From Atrichornis clamosus (Eukaryota > Chordata > Aves > Passeriformes > Menuridae), in NCBI GenBank assembly GCA_013400975.1, contig WBMZ01009494.1, positions 1 through 64,000 on the forward strand: a DNA stretch of 64,000 nucleotides, read 5' to 3'. The first letter of the stretch is position 1; every line of letters begins with the position of its first letter. Shown piece after piece: positions 60,401-64,000 of this stretch. The notes under the pieces are model-generated. The model made no database searches. It was not told where the DNA came from and saw only the letters and a list, made by a program, of their open reading frames with translations. Made by a program: the position numbers and the translations under genes.

Positions 60401-63400
60401 ACTGTCTCCTGCTAACATGAGCATACATGCTTCAATTTGATTGAGAAATGGGAAAGACAAGTTTTTAATAGACCATAGCTCCCTAGCATATGATGTAAAT
60501 GGATTGGAGCAGTATGATGGTATGTTGGACAACGGAGTAAGAATGAATTCTTTTTTTCTTTTTTAACTGTTTTTCTGCAAAACATCACGTGAAGTAACTG
60601 CTGTTCTTAGCATAGTTAAAAAGTGTAATTCAAGAAATAAGCTCTCTTGCACTTCCTAGTAATTCTGAGAGTATTAAGAATGTAGCGAGGGGAGGGGAAA
60701 AAAGGCTGAACAGAGCTTGATCAGTGTTTGTCTTTACTGGCAGTACAAGATGGGACTGGAATAATAACATTCCAGATAATTAAAGAGACAGTTTGGATAA
60801 AAGACAGAATATTCAATTCTGTGGATGTTACAGTGAGCATGTTGCACTCTGAAACAGAGTTAAAAAGCAATCAAAACACAGAATAAAACCTTTTGTCTCA
60901 CTGTTATACTGCCTTTTTTTTCTGTTGAAAATCTGAAGCCCAAATATCAAAAAAACAGCAGAGAAAAAGGAGAATAAAAGTACTGGATCTAAGGAAGAAA
61001 GGAAGTAACTATGATTATAGAAAAAAAAAGCAGTCATAATTTTGTTTGTGCTGTGTCTTCAATGAAATTGCTGCTGTCATTTTATTCTAAACTTTTGGCT
61101 TTATCAAAGGTGTGCAAAAAGAAGATGGTGCTTTATGAAATCTGCTGGTTGTACTTAGACCAAAAAAATAGCTAAATTAGGCTTTCATACAGAAATCTGC
61201 ATTATGATAGTTTAACCATTGTTTAAAGTTTATTCCATAAAGGTACTGTTAATGTATTTAGGCTTTTTAATTTGAAAGGTTTATAAATTTTACTGTGATA
61301 CGTGGAAAATTGAGGAACTTAGTACTTTTAACTGGTGTAACTTTTCAGAGGAAAGAGGCACGTGAGAACTGTCTGTCCCACCATAGACTCATTCTTGCAA
61401 AGCACAAAGTTTTTTGCCCCAAAGGTTGTAATTGTTTTGGTGAATTTTTGTTTGTTCATATGTTTGTTTAGCCAAATGAAAAAAATATTTATGTATTTGA
61501 CATATGTATGTCATAAAAGACCACTTCCATCAGAACCATACTCATTTTCATTGCCATCCATAATCTCTGTGAATTTGTCTAAATATGTACTGGGGTCTGA
61601 AATGGGCCCTCCCTAAGTAAATACAGTCTATTTTACAAAGTCACAACTAGCAATTTAGTGGTTTGAAATAATTTGAATGAGGTGTAAGAATTATGTGAAT
61701 TATACACACACAACAAATCTTTTAAAGAGAATATCTGTGCCTTGTGTAGCAGGTGGTGTTTACATGCTTACTGTGACACAAAGGTGATTGATTTGGTTAC
61801 TTCCTTGTATGCATTTTTTCTCTTTCACAGAAATGTTAAAATTCTTACCACATCAGAAATTATTCTTGCTAGCATTAAGATTGCAACAATCACATGGAAA
61901 ATTTGTGTCCTCTTGAACACATTGTTATATAGGAAATAGAACAAATGTCTGAAATTGCTCCTTGCTCTATGCAGGCCCCCTTTCTAGATAACAAATAAAA
62001 ACACTAATTATTTTAAGATTCAGATAGCAACCAAATACTATGTATTAATGTATTGAATAGCCTTGGAGCTGAGGTAAAGAGCATTAATTTCAGCTATTTC
62101 ATAATAAGTTGATTTTTCAGACTGTTTCTAGTTTCTAAGGGAAACCAGGAAGAATATTTCTAACTTCGCCATCCTTTTTGAGACATATCCAGCAAACCTA
62201 GTATAGCTGAAGGCTGCATTTTGTTTCTCCTTTTATACTGTTGATAGAGCTCTGTTGCTGTGCCTCCAATTTTCCTTAATCATAATCACTTATCTTTGCA
62301 CCTGAGCATGAATTCTGTAAGCTCTGTCAAAATTCCTTCTAATGTGCTAATGCCCTTTTTCTTTTAAAATCACAGTGTGAATACACAGAGTAAATTATTT
62401 AAGATGTTAATATTTTTCTGCTTAAACTTGCAAGCAATGCTTTCCCAGCTTGTAATTATAGTTTTCCTTCAGTTTAGAAGATGATAATGGGGAGCAATAT
62501 TTCTCTCTCACTTTTTTCCCAGTGGATACTTTAAATTATGATGAAACAAGTAATACACTGCAGTTGAAATTCTGAAAATAGAGATTTTTACTCTTATTAT
62601 TTTTCCAAATATACTGCTTGCTTCCTTAAGAGTGATGTCCTGAAAATTGTGGCAAAAGTATACAGTTTACAGATACAAACAAACACACTTATTCGTATAT
62701 CTGAACTATGGGGCATTTATTTGAAGAATTCATATTACTGAATTTTGTCAAGGTGAAAATCGTTTACTTTGTAAACAAATATGCCTCTACATAAAAGCTA
62801 CCAAAATGGAATCTTACATATGATGAAGCTATGGTGATAACATGTTCCTGATACTCAGGGAGGGAAACATAATTTTGCAGACAATTATTTAGAAAGAAAT
62901 TGAAACTCTAATTTTTGAACAATATCTTTGTTGGTTCAGAAGCAATGACCAGTCCCTGTTAAGAAGTTTTAACACAACATCTCAGAAGTTCTGTCAACCT
63001 TAGTCAAAGTTTGGGCTTCCATCCAGTGAGCTTTTCTGGATTTGAAAAACTGTGTTAGACCAGATTTAACTGCAGTTGGTGATTAGCCATAGAGGAAATT
63101 GCCACTGTAGAAGAATAGAATTTTACAATCAGTTCAATTCATGCATAAATTAAAAAACAGTAAACCTCTTTTATGCACTGAAAGGCTTTTTAGTGGAAAT
63201 TTATATCCATGTTAGTTCTTTCTGACATAATGTATTTTTAAAAAGGAGAGGTGGTGTTTCTTTCTTTGACTTGATATCTAAATATTACACGGTCTCTTCA
63301 CAGCTGTGATTTTAGACCCTATGAAATGAATCATTCAGGTAAAAAAAAAAACTGAGGTTTTTTGTGCAGTGAAAAACATCACATAGTTTATGATGTAGTT

Positions 63401-64000
63401 AGAGATAATAATACACATTTATAGGATTTTTGGAAGTAATTTTGATGAAAGTGCTGTTAAGCAACTTCTACTGAAACTGAATTTATGATCCTCTGCTTGA
63501 AAGCCATCTGCTTCCAAAATACAACAAAATTAGGATCCAATAAGCAAGTGATAGACAGTATTTTATCCAAAACACTTAAAGAAGTAAATAATTAGAAATA
63601 AATAAGAAATATAAATATAAATACAAATTTTTTTTTATGTACATGCACATCCACACCCCCCTCCCTCCCAAATCGTAAATACCTACTAGGAAAACCATAT
63701 ACTCTCTACTTAGTAACCTGGTGAATATAAACTGCTATTTGTAGATGGTCACAAAAATTCAGGTCCTGCTTTCCTACCACTGATTCAAGAGAAGTTGGTA
63801 ATTCAAAATCACTCCTACAAAGTCTAATTAATGAGGGTGGTGAAGTGGGAATTTAAGTTTGGCCAGTAGCTCATGTCTGTTGGTGAAACCTGAAGAGTGT
63901 GAACAGAGCTAATGAATTTGAAACTTCCCAACTCATGGCAGCTCCAAGAAGCTGTCATCCCACTGGCATGAGCTGCACAGTGGGAGTGCCTGCAAGCTTT
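57473..64000. other. Intronic sequence to window end, nothing recognised
   Basis: AT-rich intron. A slightly GC-richer stretch at about 58040-58500 has open frames on both strands without a recognisable family. AT-rich simple sequence lies near 63585-63635. No PPFIA2 exon was recognised before the end of the window. Confidence 0.5.

Overview
This window is vertebrate nuclear DNA from a bird, probably a neoavian and possibly a passerine. It is AT-rich, and the only abundant interspersed repeats are CR1 LINE fragments; one copy (48285-49146) keeps the TTCTGTGA-type tail familiar from neoavian CR1. There are no Alu, L1 or other mammalian repeats, no bacterial gene architecture, and most open reading frames are chance stretches of intron, CpG island or repeat.

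The one gene identified with confidence is PPFIA2 (liprin-alpha-2), a presynaptic active-zone scaffold, on the + strand. Its first coding exon lies at about 13055-13305, encodes residues 1-83 and ends at a phase-0 donor. A GC- and CpG-rich island at about 3470-5090 sits 8 kb upstream and is the natural candidate for the PPFIA2 promoter and non-coding first exon. Several splice signals lie between the two: a strong donor at 5463 and an unusually strong acceptor ending at 7744. No further PPFIA2 coding exon was recognised from 13306 to the end, so at least 50.7 kb looks like its first coding intron.

Layout: 1-3469 is featureless 5' flank. 3470-5090 is the CpG island. 5091-13054 is the presumed 5'-UTR intron, with an antisense candidate exon at 6398-6859 and two CR1 tails. 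13055-13305 is the PPFIA2 exon. 13306-64000 is intron with about ten CR1 fragments, a composite LTR-like block near 37.9-38.9 kb that contains a nested CR1, and short tandem repeats.

The main leads beyond standard annotation are: (i) a 33-bp sequence from the edge of the CpG island copied 32/33 into a site 5.5 kb away and flanked there by 13-bp direct repeats, which looks like a templated insertion; (ii) a well-formed 123-nt minus-strand candidate exon at 52827-52949 from an unrecognised protein; (iii) a + strand candidate terminal exon at 56034-56126 in phase with the PPFIA2 donor; and (iv) a roughly 460-nt minus-strand open stretch ending in a consensus donor at 6398. None of these was confirmed by search or transcript data. 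No tRNA, rRNA, CRISPR array or intact mobile element was seen.
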